Notes under the pieces: model-generated
What the model saw: only the letters and a program-made list of their open reading frames with translations
The model's database searches: none
What the model was told of the DNA's origin: nothing
Shown: positions 9,733 to 22,100 of the stretch, piece by piece
Layout: each line of letters begins with the position of its first letter
Numbering within the stretch: the first letter of the stretch is position 1
From: Pseudomonas entomophila L48
GTDB taxonomy: Bacteria; Pseudomonadota; Gammaproteobacteria; Pseudomonadales; Pseudomonadaceae
Direction: 5' to 3'
DNA length: 64,000 nucleotides
Assembly: GCF_000026105.1 (NCBI RefSeq)
Contig: NC_008027.1
Coordinates: 1,236,501-1,300,500, forward strand
Program-made: the position numbers and the translations under genes

Positions 9733-10633
9733 CGCCGTCCAGGGTGGCGAACGAAGTGTCCTTGGCGGTCAGCAGGAAGTCGCGCATGTACGGCGCATCG
9801 AGCATGTCGGTGCGCACCGCCGCGTAGAGCGTGGCGAACAGCCCCTTCTCACCCAGGCGCTTGCCCTTCACATAGCCGCGCGAGCTGTACTCGTGCAGTG
9901 CCCAGTGCGGCATGCCGCACACGCCGCGGCCGCTGGCCACCAGTTGCATCATCATCACCGTCAGCTCCGAGGTTCGCACCGCGGCCGGCTCGATGTCGGC
10001 CGGCTCCAGGAAGCGGGTGAAGATATCCAGGCGGTCGCGTTCCACCGGGTAAGTGATCAGGGTCTGGTCGAGCAGGTCCTGGGGCACGATGTAGGGTTTG
10101 CTGGCCAGTGGATGCTGGTTGGCCACCGCGAGCATGGCTTCGTAGGTGAACAGGGGCACGTAGGTGATCCCGGACAGGTCCACCGGGTCGGAGGTCACCA
10201 CCAGGTCCAGGTCGCCCCGGGCCAGCGCCGGCAGCGGGGCGAAGGCGAAGCCCGAGGCCAGGTCCAGCTCGACTTCCGGCCAGGCGTCGCGAAACTGGTC
10301 GATGGTCGGCATCAGCCACTGGAAGCAGCTGTGGCATTCGATGGCCATGTGCAGGCGCCCGGCGGTGCCGCCCGCCAGGCGCGCGATGTCGCGTTCGGCG
10401 CCGCGCAGCAGCGGCAGGGTGGCGTCGGCCAGTTGCAAGAGGCGCAGGCCGGCACTGGTGAAGCGGATCGGTTTGGTCTTGCGCACGAACAGCGGCAGGC
10501 CCAGGCGCTCTTCCAGCTCCTTGAACTGGTGCGACAACGCCGACTGCGTGAGGTGCAGGCGTTCGGCGGCCTCCACCAGGCTGTCGGCTTCGCGCAGGGC
10601 ATGAAGGGTTTTCAGGTGGCGGATTTCCAGCAC
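9716..10633 (-). CDS. metR: LysR-type regulator MetR
   Basis: A 305-residue LysR-family activator. The N-terminal winged helix-turn-helix (LHALREADSLVEAAERLH, LTQSALSHQFKELEERLGLP) is followed by a LysR substrate-binding domain. LEIRHLKTLHALREADSLV is the conserved start of proteobacterial MetR, which controls methionine synthesis genes with homocysteine as co-effector. I chose the GTG at 10631-10633, with GGAG about 8 nt upstream, because the family begins MLEIRHLKTL; a longer frame to 10735 has no family support. metE and metF are not in this window. It overlaps the convergent NUDIX gene by 17 bp. Confidence 0.9.
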   Translation of the reverse strand: MLEIRHLKTLHALREADSLVEAAERLHLTQSALSHQFKELEERLGLPLFVRKTKPIRFTSAGLRLLQLADATLPLLRGAERDIARLAGGTAGRLHMAIECHSCFQWLMPTIDQFRDAWPEVELDLASGFAFAPLPALARGDLDLVVTSDPVDLSGITYVPLFTYEAMLAVANQHPLASKPYIVPQDLLDQTLITYPVERDRLDIFTRFLEPADIEPAAVRTSELTVMMMQLVASGRGVCGMPHWALHEYSSRGYVKGKRLGEKGLFATLYAAVRTDMLDAPYMRDFLLTAKDTSFATLDGVSAVR

Positions 10634-10831
10634 AACGGCTCCGTGAACAATCTTTGAGGGAAAACAGGATGGGGTTGAGTTTCCCTCATGTTCCCCTAGG
10701 CTGTCGACTGCAGGTTGTCCATGACCGCTCGGCAAGGTTCACGAAACTGTCACGGTTTTGTGGCAGCGCCCTCGAACGGATTTCATCAGACTCGCGCTCT
10801 ACTGGGGATCTGCATTCTGGTGTTTCTTTTC

Positions 10832-11827
10832 ATGCGGGCTTTATTGTTTTTCTTCTTGCTTCTGGCCAGCGTGCCGGCGAGCTTCGCCGATGACCGCTGC
10901 AACCCTCATGTGCCGGTACAGCGTGCCGAGCTGGGTGAACTGAGCCTGGTCTACCAGAGTGTCGGCGCGCCGCGTGATCCGGTGTTGCTGCTGGTCATGG
11001 GCCTGGGTGGCCAGCTCATTCACTGGCCGGACGACGTGGTCGAGGCGCTGTGTCGGCAGGGGTTCCGGGTCATCCGCTATGACAACCGTGATGTCGGCCT
11101 GTCGCGCTGGAACCAGCTGCCGGGCTCGGCCAACCTGACCGTCGAACTGCTGCGCTACAAGCTGGGGTTGCCAGTGTCGGCGCCTTACACGCTGACCGAC
11201 ATGGCCGGTGATGGGGTGCGGCTGATGGATGCCCTGGAAGTACGGCAATTTCACGTACTCGGGGTGAGCATGGGCGGGATGATTGCCCAGCACATCGCGG
11301 CAATGGTCCCGGAGCGGGTGCGCAGCCTGACGCTGGTGATGTCCAGTTCAGGTGCTGCCGGCTTGCCGGCGCCGAACCCGGCGCTGGTGCAGTTGCTGGC
11401 GCGGCGCAGTGCGCCGAGCCGCGAGGTGGCCATCGAGCAGCAGGCCGACTTGCTGGCGGCGCTGGGTAGCCCGCAGGTGCATGATGACCGCGCGGCTTTG
11501 CTGGAGCAGGCGGCGGTGGCGTATGACCGGGCGTTCAATCCTGAAGGCGTGAAGCGCCAGATCATGGCGATCCTGGCCGAACCGAGCCGGGTGGAAATGT
11601 TGAATCAGCTTCGGGTGCCCACGCTGGTGGTGCATGGCACGGCCGACCCGTTGTTGCCGGTGATGCATGGGGTGCACCTGGCGGCGCATATCCAGGGCAG
11701 CCAGTTGCGGCTGATCCCAGGGTTGGCGCATCGCTTTCAGGAACCGTTCAAGGCGCCATTGCTGGGGGCGGTCCTACCCTACCTGCAGGCGCATCGGCAG
11801 GATGTCACGCACATCGCCCGGCTTTGA
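10832..11827 (+). CDS. Exported alpha/beta-hydrolase
   Basis: About 331 residues with a signal peptide ([20 protein letters not shown], cleavage after about residue 19) and an alpha/beta-hydrolase fold. The oxyanion region [13 protein letters not shown], the [10 protein letters not shown] strand, the nucleophile elbow GVSMGGM (Ser) and [12 protein letters not shown] with a late histidine (LIPGLAHRF) form a plausible Ser-Asp-His triad. The sequence resembles the periplasmic relatives of hydrolases annotated as esterases or chloride-free peroxidases; the substrate is unknown. The frame is open up to 10715, but the ATG at 10832 gives an immediate signal peptide. No good Shine-Dalgarno is visible, so the start is moderately sure. 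Confidence 0.82.
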   Translation: MRALLFFFLLLASVPASFADDRCNPHVPVQRAELGELSLVYQSVGAPRDPVLLLVMGLGGQLIHWPDDVVEALCRQGFRVIRYDNRDVGLSRWNQLPGSANLTVELLRYKLGLPVSAPYTLTDMAGDGVRLMDALEVRQFHVLGVSMGGMIAQHIAAMVPERVRSLTLVMSSSGAAGLPAPNPALVQLLARRSAPSREVAIEQQADLLAALGSPQVHDDRAALLEQAAVAYDRAFNPEGVKRQIMAILAEPSRVEMLNQLRVPTLVVHGTADPLLPVMHGVHLAAHIQGSQLRLIPGLAHRFQEPFKAPLLGAVLPYLQAHRQDVTHIARL

Positions 11828-11849
11828 AGGTTGCCTCACCTGGTCCGCC

Positions 11850-11937
11850 CGTAGGAGCGGCTTTAGCCGGGATCACCCGCGAAGCGGCTGTCAGGTACCG
11901 CGTTGCCTGTATCGCGGCTAAAGCCGCTCCTACGGTC
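11850..11937. repeat. REP pair
   Basis: Inverted REP units of the GGCTTTAGCCG variant with GTAGGAGCGG at the left and CCGCTCCTAC at the right end. It lies in the 129-bp gap between the convergent hydrolase and glpM genes, where it may also act as a transcription end. Confidence 0.85.
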
Positions 11938-11956
11938 CCATGCAAGGGCAGGGCGT

Positions 11957-12292
11957 TCAGTGCATCCGCACCCACACGCTCACCAGCACCGTCGCCGCCA
12001 CCAGCCAGGCCACCGTGGCCAGCGCCAGTGAGGTTTCCAGGCGCAGGCGGTCGACCAGTACGTACAAGGTTGCCAGGTAGACAAAGTAGGGGATGATCGA
12101 CCACATCCCGAACAGGATGGTGGCCTTCAAGTCTTCCAGCGAGCGCCCCTTGCCAACGATGTAGTGGGCGATCAGGGCAAAGGTGGGAAACAGCGGCACC
12201 AGGCCGGCAATGTAGTAGTTGCGGGTCTTCGACAGGATCGCCAGAAGCACCACCACGCCGGCGCCCAGGGCCGCTTTGAATACCAGGTCCAC
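11957..12292 (-). CDS. glpM: GlpM family inner-membrane protein
   Basis: A 111-residue protein with about four hydrophobic helices. It starts MDLVFKAALGAGVVVLLAIL and includes SKTRNYYIAGLVPLFPTFAL, a recognisable signature of the GlpM family. GlpM was named in P. aeruginosa, where it affects alginate production; its biochemical role is unknown. It lies 27 bp downstream of aauR in the same direction and may be cotranscribed with aauSR. It is separate from the glp operon, which is about 11 kb away. Confidence 0.85.
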   Translation of the reverse strand: MDLVFKAALGAGVVVLLAILSKTRNYYIAGLVPLFPTFALIAHYIVGKGRSLEDLKATILFGMWSIIPYFVYLATLYVLVDRLRLETSLALATVAWLVAATVLVSVWVRMH

Positions 12293-12319
12293 GTTTTATT
12301 TCCAGGTTGAGGTTGCCGA

Positions 12320-13644
<1,325 letters not shown>

Positions 13645-13648
<4 letters not shown>

Positions 13649-15552
13649 AGGGGCTCAGCCAATTCGCTAGGGGGCGTGACCAGGGGCAGGGCGAGAACGA
13701 AGGCCGTGCCACCGACGGTGGGGTGTTCGACGCTCAGTGTACCCTTGGCGGCGGTGGCCAGGCTCGCCGAGAGGGTCAGGCCCAGGCCCAGGCCGTGCTC
13801 GCCCGGTTTGGTGGTGAAGAAGGGTTCGAACAGGTGCTTGCGCGCCTCGGCGTCGATGCCGTGGCCATTGTCGCGCACCCGCAGGCGGTATTTGTCGCCC
13901 TGCAATTCGCCTTCCAGCCACAGCTGCGGCAGTGGTTGGGTAGCCATGGCGTCCAGGGCGTTGCCGATCAGGTTGACCAGGATCTGCTCCAGGCGGGTCT
14001 GGTCGATGGCCAGTTGCTGGTTGTCGAACTCACGGTGCAATTGCAGGTGGCAGGCGCTGATGCGGTTGCCCAGTACCTGTAGCGTTGCTTCCACGGCCTT
14101 TTCCAGCGAGGCCTGGCCGCTGTCGTCGCCACGCCGGGCGAACGAACGCAGGCTGGCGGTGATGCGGCCCATGCGGTCGATCAGATCGTTCATGGTGCGC
14201 AGGTTGGCGCTGGCCGTTTCCAGCGCGCCACGCTCGAGGAAGCGCACGGTATTGCCCGACAAGGTGCGCAGGGCCGCCAGCGGCTGGTTGAGCTCGTGGG
14301 CGATGCTGGTGGACATCTGCCCGATGGCCGCCAGCTTGCCGGCCTGGACCAGTTCGTCCTGGGCGTGGCGCAGGGTTTGCTCAGCATGCCGGCGCTCGCG
14401 GATCTGGCCTTTGAGGCGTTCGTTGCTGGCGCGCAGGTCGGCGGTGCGTTCGGTGATCTTGCGCTCCAGCTGGCTGTTGGCTTCCTCCAGTGCCTCGCGC
14501 GCGGCCAGGCGAGTGGCGATCACCTTGCGCCGTTCGTTCCAGGCGATGCCCAGGATCGCCAGCAGGGCGAAGGCTACGCCCACCAGGATGCCCTGCACCA
14601 TGGATTCGCGGCGAAGGTCCTGCAACGGCGTGAGCAATGTGAAATGCCAGGGGGTGTCGGCCAGGCGCCGGGTCTGGGCCAGGTAGGCGACTTCACGCTG
14701 CTTGCCCTGGGCGGTTTCGCTGTTGGCCGGGAAGGTGAGTTTCTCCACGCCGTCGGCGAGGGTTTCACGGGCCAGTGGCTGCAACTCGTTGAGTGGCCAC
14801 CAGTAGTACTGCAGGCTGCGCGCCAGGCGCTCCTTGATCTGTGGCGAGAGCGGGCGCACCGACTTCAGGCGCCGTGCCGGGTCGCTGGAGAGAATGATGA
14901 TGCCGTTCTCATCGCTGACAAAGGCTTCCAGGCGGGCACGCTGCCAGCGTTCTTCGAGCGTATCGAGGCGTACCTTGATGACTGCCACACCGATGATCTT
15001 GCCGTGCTCTTCCAGCCCATGGGCCAGGTAGTAGCCGGCCTCGCCAGTAGTACTGCCGATGCCGTAGAAACGCCCGGGCTCGCCGCGCACGGCGTCCTGG
15101 AAGTAAGCGCGGAACGACAGGTCCTCGCCCAGGAACGAGTCGGCATCGCGCCAGTTGCTGGTGGCCTGGACCCTTCCGTTGGTGTCGAGGACGAAGATCG
15201 CCCGGCTGCGGCTGCGGCGGTTCAGGCCTTCGAGGTATTCGTTGACCGTCTGGCGGTAGCCGCCGTCCGGGTCGGTGAGCAATTGCGAGACGCTGTCTTC
15301 CAGCTCGAGCAGGCTGGGCAGGTAAGTGTACTTGCTGATCTCGCTCTCGACCGTGCGCGCGTGCAGTTCCAGCTGGCGCTCGCCGGTTTCGCTGAGGGTG
15401 CGGATGCCGTTGTTCTCGCTGATCAGGAAGCCAGCCAGGCCCAGACCGACCATCAACAGGATGACCAGGGGCGGCAGCAGCAATTGGCGGATCAGGCGGG
15501 ATTTCACGGCGGGCTGTGCAGGGTGAAGGAGCGAAGGGTCGCATTTCATCAC
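13645..15552 (-). CDS. aauS: Sensor histidine kinase AauS
   Basis: A 635-residue membrane histidine kinase. A first transmembrane helix (about residues 25-46), a periplasmic Cache-like sensor region of about 240 residues, a second helix (about 305-325), a coiled-coil linker (REALEEANSQLERKITERTA), the HisKA motif STSIAHELNQPLAALR with the phospho-His, and a C-terminal ATPase with N, G1 (DNGHGI) and G2 (GLGLGL) boxes are visible. The architecture is that of DctB-type carboxylate sensors. Position downstream of aatP and before aauR supports sensing of glutamate/aspartate. A hairpin in the 65-bp gap to aatP suggests differential expression in one unit. Confidence 0.92.
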
Positions 15553-15576
15553 AGTGGCCTTGTCACGACCAGCATC

Positions 15577-15603
15577 CGCTGCCCGGCGCGAAGCCGGGCA
15601 GCG
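15577..15603 (-). terminator. Strong hairpin between aatP and aauS
   Basis: A perfect 11-bp stem (CGCTGCCCGGC / GCCGGGCAGCG) with a 5-nt loop lies just after the aatP stop. No T tract follows in the leftward direction, so it is more likely a partial terminator or a 3'-stabilising structure than a full stop. Confidence 0.5.
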
Positions 15604-15617
15604 TCACTGTGGCCGAC

Positions 15618-16348
<731 letters not shown>

Positions 16349-16352
<4 letters not shown>

Positions 16353-17020
16353 ACGGTGATCCTTTTTTGCAGGCGCTTGACCAGCCAGGAAGCGGAGAAG
16401 CTGATGAGGAAGTAGACGACACCAGCGAAGATCAGGAACTCGTGGGAGCGCCCGATGATGTCGCCGTTGGAGCGGGCCGAGTTGAGGAAGTCGATCAGCC
16501 CGACGGTGTAGACCAGCGAAGTGTCCTGGAACAGGATGATGCTCTGCTGCAGCAGCAGCGGGGTCATCTTGCGGAACGCCTGGGGCAGGATGATCAGGCG
16601 CATGCACTGGCCGTAGCTCATGCCCAGCGCCTGGGCCGCGCCCATCTGGCCCTTGGAGATCGACTGCACGCCGGCGCGCACGATCTCGCAGAAGTAGGCC
16701 GCCTCGAACATCATGAACGCCACGACGCAGGAGGTGAACGCGCCTACCGGGGTATCTTCGCCGGTGATCCAGCGCAGCACGAACGGCACCGCCAGGTAGA
16801 ACCAGGTGATCACCAGCAGCAGCGGGATGGAGCGGAAGTAGTTGACGTAGGTGCCGGCGATATTGGCCAGCAGCTTGTTCGACGACAAACGCATCAGGGC
16901 GAGTATGGTGCCCAGGGCAATGCCACCGACCACGCCCATGACCATCAGTTGCAGGGTCAGGACCATGCCGTCCCACAGAGCGGGCAGGGCCGGGATGATT
17001 TCACTGAAATCCATGTCCAT
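16349..17020 (-). CDS. aatM: Glutamate/aspartate ABC permease AatM
   Basis: A 223-residue inner-membrane permease of the HisMQ type, with about five helices and the EAA-like loop ([22 protein letters not shown]) that docks to the ATPase. It resembles GltK. The start codon follows the aatQ stop directly (17021), and the 3' end overlaps aatP by 4 bp, so translation is tightly coupled. AatM should form a heterodimer with AatQ. Confidence 0.93.
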
Positions 17021-17767
17021 TTACTTGCCTCCCACGGAAATCAGGCCCGGTACCGCGACTTTCTTCTCGACCATGCGCATGAGCAGCATCAGGCCCATGT
17101 TCAGGGTGAAGTAGATCAGGGTGGCCAGGGTGAATGCTTCGAACAGGTTCGCGGAGAACTCGGCGGTCTGCTTGGTCTGCGCCAGCAGCTCCATCAGGCC
17201 GATCAGCGACGCCACCGAGGAGTTCTTGAACACGTTCAAAAATTCCGAGGTGAGTGGCGGAATGATGATCCGGTAGGCTTGGGGCAGCAGCACGTTCATG
17301 TAGATCTGCGGCAGGCTGAAGCCCATCGCGCGCCCGGCCGACTCCTGGCCGCGGGGCAGCGCCTGGATGCCGGTGCGGACCTGCTCGCAGACACGGGCGG
17401 CGGTGAACAGGCCGAGGCAGATGACCACGCTGATCAGTGCCGAGGTGGTCGGGTTGAGGTCCTGCTTGAACCACTCCTGCAAGCCTTCGGGCAGCAGGTC
17501 CGGCACCAGGAAGTACCAGATGAACAGCTGCACCAGCAGCGGCACGTTGCGGAACAGCTCGACGTAGGCGGTGGCAATCCCTGACACCAGGCGGTTCGGG
17601 ACGGTGCGCATGACACCGAGGAGCGACCCCAGCAGCAGCGCGATGATCCAGGCGGAAATGGCGATCGCGATGGTCCAGCCCAGGCCGGTGATGTACCAGT
17701 CCAGATAGGTTTCGCTGCCCACGCCGGTGGACTTGAAGAACACGCCCCAGTCCCAGTTGTAATTCAT
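17021..17767 (-). CDS. aatQ: Glutamate/aspartate ABC permease AatQ
   Basis: A 248-residue HisMQ-type permease resembling GltJ, with an N-terminal tryptophan-rich lead (MNYNWDWGVFF), about five helices and the conserved EAA loop (CEQVRTGIQALPRGQESAGR). Partner of AatM in the membrane channel of the acidic-amino-acid importer. It lies 147 bp downstream of aatJ; the gap contains a long hairpin. Length is normal for the family. Confidence 0.93.
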   Translation of the reverse strand: MNYNWDWGVFFKSTGVGSETYLDWYITGLGWTIAIAISAWIIALLLGSLLGVMRTVPNRLVSGIATAYVELFRNVPLLVQLFIWYFLVPDLLPEGLQEWFKQDLNPTTSALISVVICLGLFTAARVCEQVRTGIQALPRGQESAGRAMGFSLPQIYMNVLLPQAYRIIIPPLTSEFLNVFKNSSVASLIGLMELLAQTKQTAEFSANLFEAFTLATLIYFTLNMGLMLLMRMVEKKVAVPGLISVGGK

Positions 17768-17808
17768 CGGGATTTCCCCTCAGACGATTGTTTCACGGGC
17801 ACCTCGAT

Positions 17809-17839
17809 ACATCCGGGGGCGTTCGACGCCCTCGGATGT
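17809..17839 (-). terminator. Hairpin between aatJ and aatQ (likely mRNA stabiliser)
   Basis: About 13 paired bases (ACATCCG...CGGATGT outer stem, one G-U pair) enclose a small loop. No T run follows in the leftward direction. Such hairpins after the binding-protein gene usually protect that part of the mRNA and raise binding-protein levels over the permeases. Confidence 0.5.
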
Positions 17840-17914
17840 AAAGGTTAGACACTAACTAAGTGGCCTGTTGGATGGATTCGCGCGGATGCGCGCCAGGCCA
17901 CTATCAGCTGAAGG

Positions 17915-18832
17915 TCAGGACTTCTTCTCGTCCGCAGCCTTGTCGGTCGGCTCGGCGATCAGCTTCTTCAGTTCATCGCTCATCGGGAACTGAAGGTTCA
18001 GGCCTTTTGGTGGAATCGGCTGCTGGAACCACTTGTCGTAGCTCTTGTTGACCTCACCCGACTTGAAGTAGGCGACGATGGCCTCGTCGACCGCTTTCTT
18101 GAAGGCCGGGTCGTCCTTGCGCACCATGCAGCCGTAGATTTCGTACGACTGAGGCGTGCCGGTGATCACCCAGTCGGTCGGCTTCTTGGCCTTGGCCATT
18201 TCACCTGCCAGCAGGGCGTCGTCCATCATGAAGGCTACGGCGCGGCCGCTTTCAAGCATGTTGAAGGCTTCGCCGTGGTCTTTGGCCGAGATCACGTTCA
18301 TCTTCATCTGCTTGTCGGCGTTCATCGCCTTGAGGATGCGCTCGGAGGTGGTGCCAGCGGTGGTCACCACGTTCTTGCCGGCCAGGTCCGGGAAGTCTTT
18401 GAAGGATGGCTGGCCATCCTTGACCTTGGTCAGCAGGCGGGTACCCACTTCGAAGATGCCCACCGAGAAGCCGACCTGCTGCTGGCGCTCGACGTTGTTG
18501 GTGGTGGAACCGCACTCCAGGTCGACGGTGCCGTTCTGCACCAGCGGGATGCGGGTTTGCGAGGTGACCAGGTTGTACTTGACCTTGATGTCGGTGCCCA
18601 GTTGCTTCTTCAGGGCTTCGACCACGGCCAGCTGGATGTCGTGGGAGTAGCCCACGGGCTCCGGTTTGCCGGCGAGGTAGGAGAACGGAATGGAGGAGTC
18701 GCGGTGACCCAGGGTGATGGTGCCCGAGTCCTTGATCTTCTTGAGAGTGCCGGTCAGTTCTTCAGCCATGACTGGCGACGCGATGACCGCGGCCGCGATG
18801 GCGGCGCCCAGCAATTGACGAACGATGCGCAT
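17915..18832 (-). CDS. aatJ: Periplasmic glutamate/aspartate-binding protein AatJ
   Basis: A 305-residue solute-binding protein of the family-3 (GltI) type. The signal peptide MRIVRQLLGAAIAAAVIASP ends at VMA (cleavage about residue 23). The mature start EELTGTLKKIKDSGTITLGH and TTNNVERQQQVGFSVGIFEVG are characteristic. It delivers Glu/Asp (and probably Gln/Asn in deamidated form) to AatQMP. The ATG at 18830-18832 is preceded by GAGGT; a longer frame to 18904 would destroy the signal peptide. A sigma-54 promoter about 100 bp upstream and AauR-like operators show its control. Confidence 0.94.
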   Translation of the reverse strand: MRIVRQLLGAAIAAAVIASPVMAEELTGTLKKIKDSGTITLGHRDSSIPFSYLAGKPEPVGYSHDIQLAVVEALKKQLGTDIKVKYNLVTSQTRIPLVQNGTVDLECGSTTNNVERQQQVGFSVGIFEVGTRLLTKVKDGQPSFKDFPDLAGKNVVTTAGTTSERILKAMNADKQMKMNVISAKDHGEAFNMLESGRAVAFMMDDALLAGEMAKAKKPTDWVITGTPQSYEIYGCMVRKDDPAFKKAVDEAIVAYFKSGEVNKSYDKWFQQPIPPKGLNLQFPMSDELKKLIAEPTDKAADEKKS

Positions 18833-18935
18833 CAAATTTACCTCGACGTGTTTGTTTTTTTTATGGAGCCGTTGGCGGACTCTTTCGTTCAACGAATACA
18901 GCATGAAGCGGTGTGCATTCGGCTACTGAGTGTAG

Positions 18936-18951
18936 AGCATGAGTCGTGCCA
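18936..18951 (-). promoter_or_regulatory. Sigma-54 promoter of aatJ (-24/-12)
   Basis: On the minus strand the sequence reads TGGCACGACTCATGCT. The GG (-24) and GC (-12) doublets have the exact canonical spacing (TGGCAC-N5-TTGC, with A for the first T of the -12 element). It sits about 104 bp before the aatJ start and fits control by the sigma-54 activator AauR encoded nearby. Confidence 0.85.
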
Positions 18952-19028
18952 AGCCCCGGTGCTGATCATAACGCCGCGAAAATGCTGGGGATTACTGTTT
19001 GGTGAAGGTTTTTGGGTGTCATTTGATG

Positions 19029-19042
19029 TCCGTCAAACCGAA
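19029..19042. promoter_or_regulatory. Second, imperfect AauR-like site
   Basis: TCCGT-CAAA-CCGAA matches one full arm and three of five bases of the other arm of TTCGG-N4-CCGAA. It lies 18 bp from the perfect site, between that site and the sigma-54 promoter, as expected for a tandem enhancer. Confidence 0.5.
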
Positions 19043-19059
19043 CGCGTTGCCATATGGCG

Positions 19060-19073
19060 TTCGGAAATCCGAA
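19060..19073. promoter_or_regulatory. AauR operator (perfect palindrome)
   Basis: TTCGG-AAAT-CCGAA is a perfect match to the TTCGG-N4-CCGAA inverted repeat that I recall as the AauR target in P. putida. It lies about 110 bp upstream of the -24 element, a normal enhancer distance for sigma-54 activators. Confidence 0.8.
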
Positions 19074-19159
19074 TGAGTGATGGGCGCCTTGCATAACTAT
19101 CTACCGACAGGCCAGGCCAGGACACTGGCCAACTGAGCTTTTCCCATCAGGTAAAGCCC

Positions 19160-22100
19160 ATGAGTGTTCACGAGATTGCCCCCGACTCCATTGATGCCTT
19201 AATTGCCAAGCGACTTCCAGCCTGGATGCAGACCGCCTCGCTCAGCCGCTTGCAGGCCTTGCATCGCGCTTTGAAGGCACAACAGAAGAGCGCGCAGAAG
19301 ATGCGAGAGCTGATGGCGTCCGTACCTGCGCTCGATGACTTTGCCGAGCCCTTGCTGAAACAAGCGGTGCTTGAGCAGCTCAAGGTCGATATCGACATGC
19401 GTACCAGCAGTGTGCGGATTGTGCAGTCGTCGTATTACCCCACCTTGATCAATTCAGCCCCGCACTTGAGATCCCGGCATGTGTCCAGTCAGCCATTGCT
19501 GGCCGCGGCGCTTCACAATTACACGGAAGAGGAAACCTATGGCGATCTGCTGCGCGACGCGACATTCCTCGACGCCAGCAATAATCGCTTGAAAATCGAG
19601 TTCACGGGGTTCGCGCAGCTTTGCCGCAGCCTCGATCTCGGTGGTCAGTACCAGGCGCTTCTCAAGAGGTGCTTGCAGCCGAGCGTCACGACAGCGCAAT
19701 CCACAGTCCACGAGCAGATGGAGGAAGACCTGAGGGCACGCCTGGAGGTTGCTGTGCGCCGGGCGATTCTAGAGGCGAGCATTGATGAGCGTGCCTATCT
19801 GCAGTTGTTACCGCTGTGTTCGCCACAACCCATCGTACCCGGCGATACAGCTGTGTTGACGTGTCGGCAGTTGAACGTGCTGGGCAAACGGGTGGAAGGG
19901 GTGGTGACTCTGGAAGTGCGGGAGAAGGCCGCCGATAGCGTCACGGGGGTTATCAGCTGGATTCCGGACGATCCGCTGCAGTCCGTGCAGCATCACGAAT
20001 CCTGGGCGGCGCTGTATGCGACGCTGGCGAAGCGGTTTCGCCAGAAGGACTATGTGGAGTTCTTCATGCGTTTCATCCGTGAACGGGACAGGCCATCTTT
20101 CACCAAGGCCTTGAACGCATTGCTCAAGGACACCGACAGCCACAAGGCTATCGAATTGGATGGTCGTCACACGGCTGTCGACGGCACGTTGTTCGCGTAC
20201 CTGCGCCAGCTACGCATCGAGAAAATTCTCGACGACGCACGGATGTTGGCGGTGCCGACCGACGATGAAGACATCGCGGCGCGTCGGGTGCGCTTGGACC
20301 TGTACGTGGAGAGCGGGTTGACGCTGCTCAACCTGGCCGGGCTGTTCGTGCCGGTGCTGGGTCAGGTCATGCTCGGCGTGGCGGCGGTGCAGATTGCCAA
20401 CGAAGTCTACGAGGGGTACGAGGCCTGGACGCTAGGTGACCGCCAGGCAGCGCTGCAGCATATGTTCGGGGTGGCAGAGAACGTTGCCGTGGGAGCGCTC
20501 ATCGCCACGGGCGGGATCGCCGTGGGCAAGGTGCTGGAGCGTGTGCCTTTTGTCGATGGATTGGCACCTATCGTGACCGATGCCGGGCATTTGAAGGTGC
20601 ACAGTGAGCCACCAGCTCATGAGTGGAGCGGCACAGGAAGGCTGATGCGCGAGTTTGGCAGCGAGCTGAGTACTGTCACTGACGAGCAGGCCATCAGGCT
20701 GGCCGAGAACACCGGTTTCGCCGAAGAGCACCTGCGCCTGTTGCATCTGGAACAGGGAGCGGCCCCCGCACGCTTGCTGGATGCCTGGGAGCGTTACCAG
20801 ATTCACGAGGCATTGCCTGCACTGCGTGATGAAACCCTCGAGGTGGAGGTTCGCTCCAGGCAGGTTGCCGATACGCCGGAAGTGGCGCTGCTGAAACGGG
20901 ATTTTCCTGGCTTGAGCAGCCGTGGCGCGAAAGAAATCGTCGAACGGGCCAGCTCGGCGCAACTCAAGGATTTGCTGGACAAGCGGCGTGTTCCAATGAG
21001 CCTTGCCGAGCAGGCGCACTGGTTCCTGCGTGACACTCGGGTGGACAGGGCTATCGCTGGCTTGCGCCAGGCCAGCGCGGCCAACCAAGGCACCGAACGC
21101 TTGGCGCTGGGCCTAGTCGACCAATTGGCCCCTTGGCCCCAGACATTGCGCCTGGAAGTCCGGGCAGGCTCCAGCGAAGGCCCGGTGCGTGTCAAGATCG
21201 GGAGTGAAGAGGCGGCGGCGCAGGACGTGATTTGTATTGTTCGTGGCGAAGAAGGCTACCTCGCGGGAGACGGCCAGGGCCTCCCTTTGATGCAGGCAAC
21301 GGTGCAGGACACCTTGCTCCAGGCCGTACTCCTGACGCTGGAGCCTTCGCAAAAATTGCTCCTTGGCAACGCCGCGCTTGATGAGCAGGCGTTGATCGAC
21401 AAGCTGGTGCAGGCCGCCAGTGAAAAGCGAGATCAGGTGGCCAGCTTGATCGGCCAGGTGGCGGTCGGCGAGGGTATCCGCCCCCTGACGCGCTTTGCCG
21501 ACGGCCGTCTGGGGTACCCGCTGAACGTACGCGTGACGAGCAGTCTGCAGGCAAGCCGACGAGGTATCCAACAGATCTACCCCACTTTCGACAACGCGCA
21601 ACTGGAGCGCTACATCGAGGATCTGCTGGCCAGGCGTGTGGATCCCTGGTTGCACTACAATCGGCTGCAGCGCCAGCTGGCCCGCCTGCGGGAGACCCTG
21701 CAGGCCTGGCAGGGGGCAGGGCGTGGAGTGCTGGACAAGTTGAGGCGCAGGCGCGTGGCCAGCGCCTTGCGCCGTTGCTGGCGACGCAAGAGCTCGACGC
21801 TCGGAGATGGCGGCCATTGGTTGTTGATCCGCGGCGAGCATGTCGGCAGCCTGCCAAGCCTGCCGACGGGGGTGACATACCCGCATGTGACGCGTCTGAC
21901 CCTGCGCGACATGGACCTCGATTTGCTCGATGCGGACTTCCTGGAGCGCTTTCCTGAACTGCAGGAGCTCGACCTCAGGTATAACCAGCTGAGCGAGGTG
22001 CCGGCAGGTATCGAGCAGTTGGTTTCGTTGCGCTACCTGCGCCTGGGCCATAATCGGATCGTGATGAGCAGCGCCGGTAACCGGCGCCTGCAGACACTGC

